In this document: positions 1 to 6,897 of the stretch, piece after piece
Layout: every line of letters begins with the position of its first letter
How positions within the stretch are numbered: the stretch's first letter is position 1
NCBI GenBank assembly: GCA_964482405.1
Contig: CAYZXH010000016.1
Coordinates: forward strand, 1-30,072
Length of the DNA: 30,072 nt
From: Zestomicrobium sp964482405
Lineage (GTDB): Archaea > Thermoproteota > Thermoprotei_A > Sulfolobales > NBVN01
Reading direction: 5' to 3'
Translations under genes and position numbers: made by a program
The notes under the pieces: generated by a model
Told to the model about the DNA's origin: nothing
Seen by the model: only the letters and a program-made list of their open reading frames with translations
The model's database searches: none

Positions 1-111
1 ACGTAGCACCAACATGAAACTACTGTACGACAAACCAGTCATTAACTCTTGATTGAGTTCCCATTTCTTAGGACTTAAGGGCTGTTTCGTGGTTGATGCT
101 TATGGATTAGA

Positions 112-120
112 TTTATAAGC
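112..120 (+). promoter_or_regulatory. Archaeal TATA box before the left-edge structured region
   Basis: TTTATAAGC follows an A/T-rich stretch, so a transcript would begin near 138-145, just before the hairpin-rich segment. The same core (TTTATAAGC) stands before the element at the right edge of the window. No ribosome site with a usable long frame follows, which points to an RNA or a gene remnant. Confidence 0.45.
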
Positions 121-125
121 CTTGA

Positions 126-266
126 TTTTTATTTATTTGGGTCTGCTTGGGCGATGGGAGCGATGCTCCAAGCCTAGGCAGGCCGGCTCTCAAGGGGTCT
201 ATGTCGTTGACCCCGATACCCTATGAACACACTCCAGAAGTAGTAGTGCTACCGATGAGGGAGTAG
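126..266 (+). pseudogene. Possible C-terminal remnant of an IS605-type TnpB
   Basis: A short frame is open from 126 to a TAG at 264-266. From about 153 its translation is rich in Pro, Gly, Ser and Thr (for example GRPALKGSMSLTP), a style I associate with the disordered tails of archaeal TnpB proteins. The same DNA contains hairpins (145-173 and 194-214), which would fit the part of tnpB that doubles as guide RNA. There is no catalytic RuvC region and no good start codon. It could equally be a non-coding RNA with a chance open frame. The TnpB reading is inference from tail style only, with no alignment behind it. Confidence 0.25.
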
Positions 267-340
267 GCGAGGAGAAAGTCCCTAGATACGACAAACAAAT
301 AAAAACAAACTAACGAGAACGAACATCTAGGGACAAACGG
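140..340 (+). ncRNA. Candidate structured RNA in the gene-free left edge
   Basis: This covers most of the 374-base stretch that lacks a convincing gene. Several inverted repeats are visible: 145-150 with 168-173 (or the alternative tight hairpin 157-169), 194-199 with 209-214 (six perfect pairs around a nine-base loop), and 278-287 with 325-334 (ten perfect pairs around 37 bases). A TATA box sits about 25-30 bases upstream. I could not match it to RNase P RNA, SRP RNA, tRNA or a C/D-box RNA. The alternative is the 3' end of a degraded IS605-type element. Confidence 0.35.
278..334. repeat. 10-bp perfect inverted repeat with 37-base loop
   Basis: The arms are GTCCCTAGAT (278-287) and ATCTAGGGAC (325-334). 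On the minus strand the loop is T-rich (for example TTTGTTTTTATTTG), and it lies about 40 bases beyond the stop of the M32 carboxypeptidase gene. It could therefore act as a transcription stop for that gene, or close the RNA on the plus strand. Confidence 0.5.
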
Positions 341-374
341 TGATTCCACAAAATATTATGTTAGTTATTACGGC

Positions 375-1868
375 TTAATGCGAGAATTTACTCTCTAGAT
401 ATTTCACGAAATATTCTGGGTTATAAGATTCGTTGAATGATCTGAGGAGTAGTTCCTTAGGTGCGTAAATTGATCCCCACCTATGTACCTTCTCTCTTAA
501 GTAGTCCTTGATTTTCTGGAAGTCTTTATTAATTACGTGCTCGTAGAGTCCATTTAAGTCCCTCTCCATGTAGTGAGCTATTTGAGAAGCTAGTAGCGTC
601 CCTAGCGTGTATGTTGGGAAGTAACCTATAGAACCCATACTCCAGTGGATGTCTTGAAGCACTCCCTCAGAGTAGTTCCTGGGTTTAACGCCCATCAACC
701 TCTCCATCTCGTAATTCCATAGTTCAGGCAGGTCAGTGACCTTCACTTCTCCGGAAACCATCAGCTTCTCTAGTTTGAACCTAAGTATTATGTGGAGATT
801 GTAGGTTACCTCATCCGCGTCTACACGGATTAGCGAGGGCTTCACAGTGTTGAAGTAGATGTATATGTCTTCAGGGTCTCTGCTTCTGGCAGGACTCACG
901 TATCTGATCAAGTCTATGAACGCGTGAACAAATGCTCTAGACCTGCCGATCACGTTCTCCCAGAACCTGCTCTGAGATTCGTGAATACCTAGTGAGACCC
1001 CACTACCTACGGGGGTATACCTGAGTCCTTCGTCAATCTGTAGTTCGTAAAGCGCGTGTCCGAACTCGTGTATCACGCTGAACAAGGTTCTCTTGAAGTC
1101 ATAACCCTCATACCTCGTAGTTATCCTGACGTCTCTCACACCCATGTTTATCGTGAACGGATGTGCTGATACATCGAGCCTCGCTCTCTTACCTAGTGGG
1201 AACCCGAAAGCCTCAAGCACCGCTAAGTTAAGCTTCTCAGCCTCTTCTCTCAGGTACTTCTCCTTCTCTAACGGGTGGTCTAACGAGTATTTACCCTCAC
1301 TCAACACCTTATCTAACACCCTCCTCATGTTAGGCTCCAAGTAACTGAACATTGTATCCACGTCTCTAGTAGTCATCCCCTCCTCATACAGATCTACCAA
1401 CGCATCATACGGATGCTCCCTAAAACCTAAGTAATTCGCTTTCTCTCTAGTTAAGTCAACTATTTTCTCTAAATACGGCTTGAAAATCTCGAAGTTGTTT
1501 CTCTCTCTAGCTACCTTCCACGCCATCCTACCCTCCTGAGTTACTCTAGCTAATTCTTCGACGAGTCTCGGAGGTAGAGCCTTAGCGATCCTAACCTCTC
1601 TCTCGAGAACCCTTACCACACCCTTCTCATAATCATTCAACGATTCCTGCTTAGAAGCTTTCTCAAGCGTCTCGAGAAATTCCTTGCGGAGCAGTAACTC
1701 CTGAACCATAAGACTTAATTCTGCGTGAGCAACACTCCTCTCCTCAATACCCTCGGGAGGCATATAAGTCTCTAAATCCCAGCCCATGACCGACATTGCG
1801 TGTGATAAAGCCCAGATCCTCCTATAAAGCTTTAAGAGGTCTTTAACTGCATCATTCACGAAATACAT
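375..1868 (-). CDS. Thermostable carboxypeptidase, M32 (Taq) family
   Basis: A cytoplasmic zinc metallocarboxypeptidase that removes C-terminal amino acids from peptides, probably in peptide recycling. The 497 residues match the normal family length of about 500. All hallmark motifs are present in order: HPF at 236-238, DxRxT at 246-250, the zinc site HEFGH at 267-271 followed by HESQSRFWEN from 296, IRxDAD at 347-352, and GVLQDIHW at 402-409. The zinc ligands are expected to be His267, His271 and a downstream Glu. The ATG start has AGGTGG four bases before it, and a TATA-like box on the minus strand at 1897-1909, so the leader is about ten bases. It is monocistronic and divergent from the EamA gene. 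Family assignment is firm; the physiological substrate is not visible. Confidence 0.96.
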   Translation of the reverse strand: MYFVNDAVKDLLKLYRRIWALSHAMSVMGWDLETYMPPEGIEERSVAHAELSLMVQELLLRKEFLETLEKASKQESLNDYEKGVVRVLEREVRIAKALPPRLVEELARVTQEGRMAWKVARERNNFEIFKPYLEKIVDLTREKANYLGFREHPYDALVDLYEEGMTTRDVDTMFSYLEPNMRRVLDKVLSEGKYSLDHPLEKEKYLREEAEKLNLAVLEAFGFPLGKRARLDVSAHPFTINMGVRDVRITTRYEGYDFKRTLFSVIHEFGHALYELQIDEGLRYTPVGSGVSLGIHESQSRFWENVIGRSRAFVHAFIDLIRYVSPARSRDPEDIYIYFNTVKPSLIRVDADEVTYNLHIILRFKLEKLMVSGEVKVTDLPELWNYEMERLMGVKPRNYSEGVLQDIHWSMGSIGYFPTYTLGTLLASQIAHYMERDLNGLYEHVINKDFQKIKDYLREKVHRWGSIYAPKELLLRSFNESYNPEYFVKYLESKFSH

Positions 1869-1896
1869 TAAACCACCTAATTAAATGATGACGTAA

Positions 1897-1909
1897 CGTT
1901 AATATAAGC
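1897..1909 (-). promoter_or_regulatory. TATA box of the M32 carboxypeptidase gene
   Basis: On the minus strand the sequence reads GCTTATATTAACG, centred about 35 bases before the ATG. That predicts a transcript start near 1877, just upstream of the ribosome site at 1873-1878. Confidence 0.5.
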
Positions 1910-1968
1910 ACGCAACCCGCTCCCAAGCTAGTTAGGACGGGATTTGCCTTAATTTAGTGTGTGGGTAG

Positions 1969-1978
1969 CTTTTAAATT
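1969..1978 (+). promoter_or_regulatory. TATA box placing the EamA start at 1998
   Basis: CTTTTAAATT lies inside the longest possible frame and about 25 bases before the GTG at 1998. This spacing fits a leaderless message beginning at that GTG, and argues against the upstream GTG at 1959. Confidence 0.45.
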
Positions 1979-1997
1979 CTTCCTTGCTCTCATATCG

Positions 1998-2873
1998 GTG
2001 TTGAGACTGTTGAGCTTCGGGTACGCGTTGATCACGGCTCTCTTATGGTCCCTTAACCCGGCCTTCATAAGTAGGTACAGGAACTTCCTGCAGCCCATCC
2101 TATTCACAGGGCTTAGAGCTCTGCTAGCGTTGCTCCCGGCACTCGTGTTTTGCTCTCTCATAGGTTTTGACGTTGAGGTGACTTCCTACAGCTTAGTCTT
2201 ATTCGTGGCATCCGCTCTGATAGGGCCTGGCGTGGGCGACGCCGCTTACACTAAAGCTATCCAAATCCTCGGCGGCGGGAGAGCAGTGGTGGTGGCGTAT
2301 ACCTACATATTCGTCGCTCAAGCTCTTTCCGTAATAGCAGGTGAGGCTCTAAAACCGGGTACTGTGGTCGGTGCGGTCCTGGCATTCTTAGGACTCTTTA
2401 TCTCAACCCCTAGAAACTCCGGTGAGTCAGGGGGCTCGTTTAGAGGTTTTGGTTACGCTGCAATGGCTTCAGTGTGTTGGGGGGCGGGAACCGTGTTGAG
2501 TACTATGTCTCTCCACTACTCAGACCCTGTCTCACTATTAGTGATTAGGTTAGGGGTCTTAGTATCGGTCTTTATACCTGCGGGATTGTTAAGCGTTTAC
2601 GTGAGGAAGGATTACGACATACACGACAACATCAGAGGATTAGTTCTGTGCTCTGGTCTGACAGGTGTTATCGGATGGTTTGGCGGGATGTACTTCTTCC
2701 TGCTGTCTCTAGCTACCGTAGGCACCGCCTCGACAGTTCTCGCAACCGCGTTGACCCCCATACTCTCCATGATTACTACAAGGGGTGTTGCAGGAGAGTC
2801 CCATAATTATAGGCTGGTCTTAGGTGCTGGGTTGACGTCCCTGGGTATAGGGACTGCGGCGCTTCTTAGTTGA
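1998..2873 (+). CDS. EamA/DMT-superfamily membrane transporter
   Basis: A multi-pass inner-membrane protein of the drug/metabolite transporter superfamily, built as two EamA repeats of about five helices each. The repeats are recognisable from the opening FGYALITALLWSLNPAF and the mid-protein echo FGYAAMASVCWGAGTVLS, both typical repeat starts. The frame extends upstream to a GTG at 1959, but that stretch contains the TATA box, so I place the start at GTG 1998. This gives 291 residues, a usual DMT length, in a leaderless arrangement. It ends nine bases from the end of the convergent MATE gene. Substrate cannot be told: relatives export amino acids, metabolites or drugs, and some import sugars or nucleotides. 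Confidence 0.85.
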   Translation: MLRLLSFGYALITALLWSLNPAFISRYRNFLQPILFTGLRALLALLPALVFCSLIGFDVEVTSYSLVLFVASALIGPGVGDAAYTKAIQILGGGRAVVVAYTYIFVAQALSVIAGEALKPGTVVGAVLAFLGLFISTPRNSGESGGSFRGFGYAAMASVCWGAGTVLSTMSLHYSDPVSLLVIRLGVLVSVFIPAGLLSVYVRKDYDIHDNIRGLVLCSGLTGVIGWFGGMYFFLLSLATVGTASTVLATALTPILSMITTRGVAGESHNYRLVLGAGLTSLGIGTAALLS

Positions 2874-2881
2874 GTGGAGAC

Positions 2882-4243
2882 TTAAGACTTTATGACCGGC
2901 TTTAACCAAGTACCCCTCATTATCCATAGGAGGGCTAATAACCCTGTCACCACGTTACTTACGGACATACCGATCCAGAGTCCTCTCACGCCCATCCTAA
3001 GCGGTCCCGGACCAAACAAGTAAGCCAGCAAGTTCCTTAAAACCCATAACCTGAAGAGACTCAAGTACATGACTGTCTTGGTGTGTCCGGACCCGCTCGC
3101 GACGGAGAAAGCTGCTCGTAATATCACGAAGAATATTATTGAGGGACCCATATACAAGAGGAAATCCGCCGCATATTGGATGACTTCAGGATCTGAAGGA
3201 GCGAACACGGAAACTATCTCGTACCTGAAAGCAATGTAGGCGGATACCCCTAACCCGGTTATTAAGGCTGAGTATAGCACTGCTTTAAGAGCTGTCGCCT
3301 TAGCTCTATCACGCATCTCGGCTCCCAGACTTTGACCGATTATTGTGGCGGTAGCTCCGAGCAGGCTAGCGACGAATATGTCGAGGAGTCCTAGGGGTCT
3401 ATCACCTATCCCCCAAGAAGCTAATGCCACACTACCTAACATGCTTATTATTGCTGTTAGGAGGGTGAAGCCTCCTGCCTCACCAACAGACGATATGGAT
3501 AAGGGTAACCCTATCCTAACTAGCTTACTTATTAACTGCGGCTTCGGCTTCAGGTGGTATGCCCGTAGTTTCTCACCTCTAATACCTTTGGTTAACACAC
3601 GTATCGCTATGAGTGAAGCTACTAAATCACTCAGTAGCGTGGCTATAGCTGCTCCCGCAACCCTCATAGGAGGGATTAAGCCAAAACCAAAGATTAAGAT
3701 CGGGTCTAGAACAACGTTCAGTAATACCCCCACAACTCTTATCTTCATGGGGGTCATTGTGTCCCCTGCAGCACTGAAGATAGATACCGTGGCATCCATC
3801 AAACCAAATATAGTGAAACCTAACGAGAAGTACCTCCCGTAAGTTACGGCGTCGGGAATTACCTCCTCAGGCACCCCTATCAGAGCCATCATTGAAGGCA
3901 GTAAGAAGTAAGTAAGTAAACCGAAAGGTAAGCCTAGGAGTAAAACCATCAATAATAGCTGTCCGGCAGCACTCATGGCTGACTCATAATCCTTAGCACC
4001 CCAGTACTGCGAGACTAATGATATCCCGGCTTGAAAAACACCTACTAGACCTGCAACCACTAAGAACACGATAGGCCACGTAGCGTTAACAGCTGCTAGA
4101 GCCTCTCTACCCAACCTCCCCAACCAGAACATATCTGTTATATTATAAACTACTTGAAGTGCTTGCATCACACCTATGGGAAGACCTAACTTCAGCATAA
4201 CCTTAACTATAGGTTCTTTCAGCACCCAGTCTTTATCATCCAA
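2882..4243 (-). CDS. MATE-family multidrug/organic cation efflux transporter
   Basis: A 453-residue polytopic membrane protein with the two-bundle MATE layout (about twelve helices). The N-terminal segment LGLPIGVMQALQVVYNITDMFWLG is the classic MATE opening, and the second half begins again with KLVRIGLPLSISSVGEAGGF, the expected internal repeat. MATE proteins export cationic or organic compounds using a Na+ or H+ gradient. The start is a TTG with AGGTG about seven bases upstream. It converges on the EamA transporter with only eight bases between stops, so the two presumably share a termination zone. Family is clear; substrate and coupling ion are unknown. Confidence 0.93.
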   Translation of the reverse strand: MDDKDWVLKEPIVKVMLKLGLPIGVMQALQVVYNITDMFWLGRLGREALAAVNATWPIVFLVVAGLVGVFQAGISLVSQYWGAKDYESAMSAAGQLLLMVLLLGLPFGLLTYFLLPSMMALIGVPEEVIPDAVTYGRYFSLGFTIFGLMDATVSIFSAAGDTMTPMKIRVVGVLLNVVLDPILIFGFGLIPPMRVAGAAIATLLSDLVASLIAIRVLTKGIRGEKLRAYHLKPKPQLISKLVRIGLPLSISSVGEAGGFTLLTAIISMLGSVALASWGIGDRPLGLLDIFVASLLGATATIIGQSLGAEMRDRAKATALKAVLYSALITGLGVSAYIAFRYEIVSVFAPSDPEVIQYAADFLLYMGPSIIFFVILRAAFSVASGSGHTKTVMYLSLFRLWVLRNLLAYLFGPGPLRMGVRGLWIGMSVSNVVTGLLALLWIMRGTWLKPVIKS

Positions 4244-4342
4244 TCACAGCACCTACTAAACGATCTAGCAATGACCACTAAAATAAGTTATGAAATTGTT
4301 TGAGTGATTAAAAAGTGATCAAAGAATTTGAGTCTAAACCGG

Positions 4343-4654
4343 TCAGGTTAAGGGAGACCTAGTTAGCTCATCTACTACATAAACCTCATCAAAAAGAGAA
4401 GCGCTAGTTAAGACATCACGTATGTTCCTAGCAATAGTAGTCCATAAAGTATGGTTTATGAACTTGCAGAAAGGACAGCCGGGGTCACTACTTGAGAAGT
4501 TTAAGTAAACGATTATTTTCTTCCCATCTCTAGATATTCTAAACCTACTCACAACACCTGAGGAAATGACGTCGACGTCAAATCCAGGAACTACTACCTT
4601 CCTCAACAAATCCTCAACGGACCTCAGCTTTTCTAGTAGGATGCCCTCGCCCAA
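4343..4654 (-). CDS. Divergent DUF59/MIP18-like small protein with CPFC motif
   Basis: A protein of about 103 residues. Its middle and end align by eye with the MIP18/DUF59 protein encoded at 23691-24050: a strand-loop-strand section (SSGVVSRFRISRDGKK), a hydrophobic strand, then DPGCPFC where DUF59 has APGCPL, followed by a helix and a last strand (EVYVVDE). DUF59 proteins help deliver or assemble iron-sulfur clusters. This copy lacks the usual DPE segment near the N-terminus, and it has a second cysteine, making C60-x2-C63. A GTG at 4663 is possible, but AGGTG precedes the TTG at 4654 at good spacing, so I prefer the latter. It stands alone between two unrelated genes. Fold assignment is moderately secure; function is unknown. 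Confidence 0.65.
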   Translation of the reverse strand: MGEGILLEKLRSVEDLLRKVVVPGFDVDVISSGVVSRFRISRDGKKIIVYLNFSSSDPGCPFCKFINHTLWTTIARNIRDVLTSASLFDEVYVVDELTRSPLT

Positions 4655-4800
4655 CCACCACACCTAACTAAATAAGAATAAGTAAATGGGTTAATAAAAA
4701 CTACTAGCGAATTACTTAGAATAATTATAGTGATCGCTTAGATTAACTAACACGCTTTCAAGAAATTGAATTGAGGGTTGCTGAACGTGTTTTTTAGGTA

Positions 4801-4810
4801 TTATTTAAAG
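4801..4810 (+). promoter_or_regulatory. TATA box of the M42 peptidase gene
   Basis: TTATTTAAAG is centred about 27 bases before the ATG at 4833, so transcription should begin a few bases before or at the start codon. The spacing suggests a leaderless or very short-leader message. Confidence 0.45.
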
Positions 4811-4832
4811 ATTATGTGGGTGACGTACAGAC

Positions 4833-5942
4833 ATGGAGTTAAGCCTCTCTAAAGAAGAAGTCTTCTCATTGCTTAAGAAGCTCTCCGAGAGTATAGGACC
4901 CTCAGGTAGTGAGGGGGGTATCAGAGAGTTAGTCATAGATGAGGTTAAGAAGGTAGCTGACGAGTTAAGAATCGATACCTTAGGTAACGTAATAGCTGTT
5001 AAGAAGGGATCTAGAGGTAGCGGTAAGCTAATGCTCGCCGCACACATGGATGAGATAGGGTTGTTCGTGTCACACATAGACGATAGGGGATTCTTAAGGA
5101 TATTACCCATAGGAGGTGTTCCGGAAAGATCACTAGTTTATCAGAGAGTCGTTATTAAGACTAGGGATGGGAGGACCTATAGAGGTGTTTTAGGTCTAAA
5201 ACCTCCTCACGTCATAAAGCCTGAAGAGCTCCGTCAAATACCTGAGATGAAGGAATTCTTCGTGGACATAGGCGCTTCCTCAAGGGAGGAGGTCCTCAAC
5301 ATGGGTGTCAGGGTAGGTGATATAGCTGTGTTTGACAGGGAGTTAACCCCATTGATTGGTGATAGGGTTACGGGCAAAGCAATAGACGATAGGGTGGGTC
5401 TGGCAGTCATGTTAAAGTCTTTCGAAATCATTGAGTCACCGGAGCTAGACGTGTACGCGGTGGCAACGGTTCAAGAAGAAGTAGGGCTTAAGGGTGCTGA
5501 GGTAGCTGCGTACTCGATAACCCCTGACGTAGCGCTCGCTCTCGACGTGACGGTAGCAAGTGATTTCCCCGGGGTCTCCGAGCATGAGTGGTGTACTCAG
5601 TTAGGTAAGGGCCCTGCTATAAAGGTAGCTGACGGCAGGTCGGCTTCAGGACTCATAGCACACCCTGAGATAGTCAAGATGTTGATAAAGATAGCTGAAG
5701 AATCCGGTATACCCTACCAGGTAGAGGTCTTAGCTGGGGGGACGACAGATGCCTCGGTGATAGCACTGAATAAGGAGGGGGTGCCGGCGGGGGTCATCTC
5801 AATACCCTCACGCTACATACACTCACCCGTTGAGGTCATAGACCTTAAGGACGTGTTAAACGCTATTAAGCTAACTAAGGCGTTCGCGGAGAAAACTACT
5901 TACGAGTGGGTGAGCTCGCTGAAAGAACGCAGGATTAAGTGA
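4833..5942 (+). CDS. M42-family metalloaminopeptidase (TET/FrvX-like)
   Basis: A cytoplasmic dinuclear-metal aminopeptidase that, in relatives, forms dodecameric TET particles trimming peptides from the proteasome. The 369 residues fit the family (about 340-370). The metal and catalytic residues are in place: AAHMDEIG with His71 and Asp73, GKAIDDRVG with bridging Asp at 185 or 186, VQEEVGLKGA with the Glu215-Glu216 pair, ALDVT with Asp238, and SRYIHSP with His330. GGTTDA at 302-307 is another family marker. Some relatives are annotated as endoglucanases, but the aminopeptidase role is better established. Together with the M32 carboxypeptidase nearby it suggests active peptide breakdown, although the two are not in one operon. 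Confidence 0.95.
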   Translation: MELSLSKEEVFSLLKKLSESIGPSGSEGGIRELVIDEVKKVADELRIDTLGNVIAVKKGSRGSGKLMLAAHMDEIGLFVSHIDDRGFLRILPIGGVPERSLVYQRVVIKTRDGRTYRGVLGLKPPHVIKPEELRQIPEMKEFFVDIGASSREEVLNMGVRVGDIAVFDRELTPLIGDRVTGKAIDDRVGLAVMLKSFEIIESPELDVYAVATVQEEVGLKGAEVAAYSITPDVALALDVTVASDFPGVSEHEWCTQLGKGPAIKVADGRSASGLIAHPEIVKMLIKIAEESGIPYQVEVLAGGTTDASVIALNKEGVPAGVISIPSRYIHSPVEVIDLKDVLNAIKLTKAFAEKTTYEWVSSLKERRIK

Positions 5943-5982
5943 GGGGCTTGGGAAACTTCGAAGAATAGTGTTACGAACATCT

Positions 5983-6020
5983 TCTCAAAGTTTTCATTTT
6001 TAACTTACTAGCTTTTTAAC
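5983..6020 (+). terminator. T-rich stop region after the M42 gene
   Basis: Several T runs (TTTTCATTTTT, then CTTTTTAAC) follow the M42 stop by 45-75 bases with no strong hairpin. Archaeal terminators are usually of this kind. The last run doubles as a plausible TATA element for the next gene. Confidence 0.3.
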
Positions 6021-6051
6021 TCACTAACAAACACTTCTCAGGTGTTTCATA

Positions 6052-6765
6052 ATGTACAGATTCATCAAAACAAAACTGCAGGGCATGGTCGGGTATGCCT
6101 TAATCCCGGAGGGGCTTGAGACCTACCCAGGACTAGTTGCCTTACACGCGTTTAATCAAACCCCTGAAGCTATCTATGAGATAGCTAAAGGTTTTGCTGA
6201 GTCAGGAATCTTAGTCTTTGCTCCTAGATATACTGACGCGAGTGATGGGGTCGTGATATCTGTGAACGCATTAAGGAATCTCAAAACGTTTAAGGGTGTT
6301 GATCAGTCGAGGATAGGGATTTTCGGTATATCACTTGGCGGTACCGTAGCTCTGCTAGCATCTACTCAGGAACCAGTTAATTTCGTTATTGACGTTGGTG
6401 GTTGGGTAGATCTAGCAGATCTCTACAACCACCTCTCTAAATTTCCTGCAGGAACACCGCAGAAATACATAGCTGAGTTAGTCAAGTCAACCATAGGAAC
6501 GCCTGATGAGAACACCGAAATATACACACTCTCAAGCCCTATAACCTACGTCGAGAAAGTTACTGGTAAGGTCTTGGTAATACACGGAGGTAGGGATACG
6601 ATGGTCCCCCTAACACAATCCCAGAAACTACTTGAGAGGTTGAGAGAGCATAATATTGAGGCTAAGCTGGAGGTAATCGAGGATGCTGACTACCTGTTTA
6701 CCGGTAAGGAAAAGGAATTGGTAAGGATTTCTCTAGAGTTCCTGAAGACACATAAAATAATCTGA
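6052..6765 (+). CDS. Dienelactone-hydrolase-like alpha/beta hydrolase, possibly lacking its catalytic His
   Basis: A cytoplasmic protein of 237 residues, the usual size for the dienelactone hydrolase branch of alpha/beta hydrolases. The nucleophile elbow FGISLGG places Ser94, and VIHGGRDTMVP places the acid at Asp182. In relatives the catalytic His follows in a segment like DADHLF. Here the segment reads EDADYLFTG, so Tyr214 stands where His is expected (codon TAC, one base from CAC). Either the enzyme is altered, uses another His, or is inactive. The start ATG has AGGTG about eight bases upstream. It precedes the importer block by 120-130 bases on the same strand, with its own likely promoter. 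Fold is confident; substrate unknown. Confidence 0.85.
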   Translation: MYRFIKTKLQGMVGYALIPEGLETYPGLVALHAFNQTPEAIYEIAKGFAESGILVFAPRYTDASDGVVISVNALRNLKTFKGVDQSRIGIFGISLGGTVALLASTQEPVNFVIDVGGWVDLADLYNHLSKFPAGTPQKYIAELVKSTIGTPDENTEIYTLSSPITYVEKVTGKVLVIHGGRDTMVPLTQSQKLLERLREHNIEAKLEVIEDADYLFTGKEKELVRISLEFLKTHKII

Positions 6766-6849
6766 TTATGTGGACGTTATGCAGAGGTAAGGACGTCTAG
6801 CTTTTTAGTGTGGAAAGGGATTATGGGGTATGTTTACATATGATAACAT

Positions 6850-6860
6850 AATTATTTTTA
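6850..6860 (+). promoter_or_regulatory. Probable TATA box of the Liv-type importer operon
   Basis: AATTATTTTTA sits about 45 bases before the preferred TTG start at 6898, allowing a transcript start near 6880 with the GAGGTG ribosome site (6883-6888) inside a short leader. A second A/T-rich run (TGTTTAAAC, 6863-6871) is an alternative. Confidence 0.35.
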
Positions 6861-6897
6861 GCTGTTTAAACTCATTAATCGTGAGGTGTTACATGAG

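Noticed and set aside
269..281. GAGGAGAAAGTCC resembling the conserved GAGGAAAGTCC of RNase P RNA
   Set aside because: There is an insertion in the motif, and the matching 3' conserved boxes and overall length are absent; the motif also lies late in the region rather than near the 5' end.
1884..1892. Possible C box (ATGATGA-like) of a C/D guide RNA
   Set aside because: No D box (CTGA) follows within a suitable distance.
1949..2161. Short minus-strand frame overlapping the start of the EamA gene
   Set aside because: It is a shadow of the EamA coding region, with no promoter or ribosome site of its own.
3345..3842. Open frame of 165 codons on the plus strand
   Set aside because: It lies wholly inside the MATE gene on the other strand, has no ribosome site, and its translation is typical of an antisense shadow.
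6777..6787. 11-base string TTATGCAGAGG shared with 14872-14882, both just after hydrolase stops
   Set aside because: Matches of this length are expected by chance in 30 kb, and no structure surrounds them.
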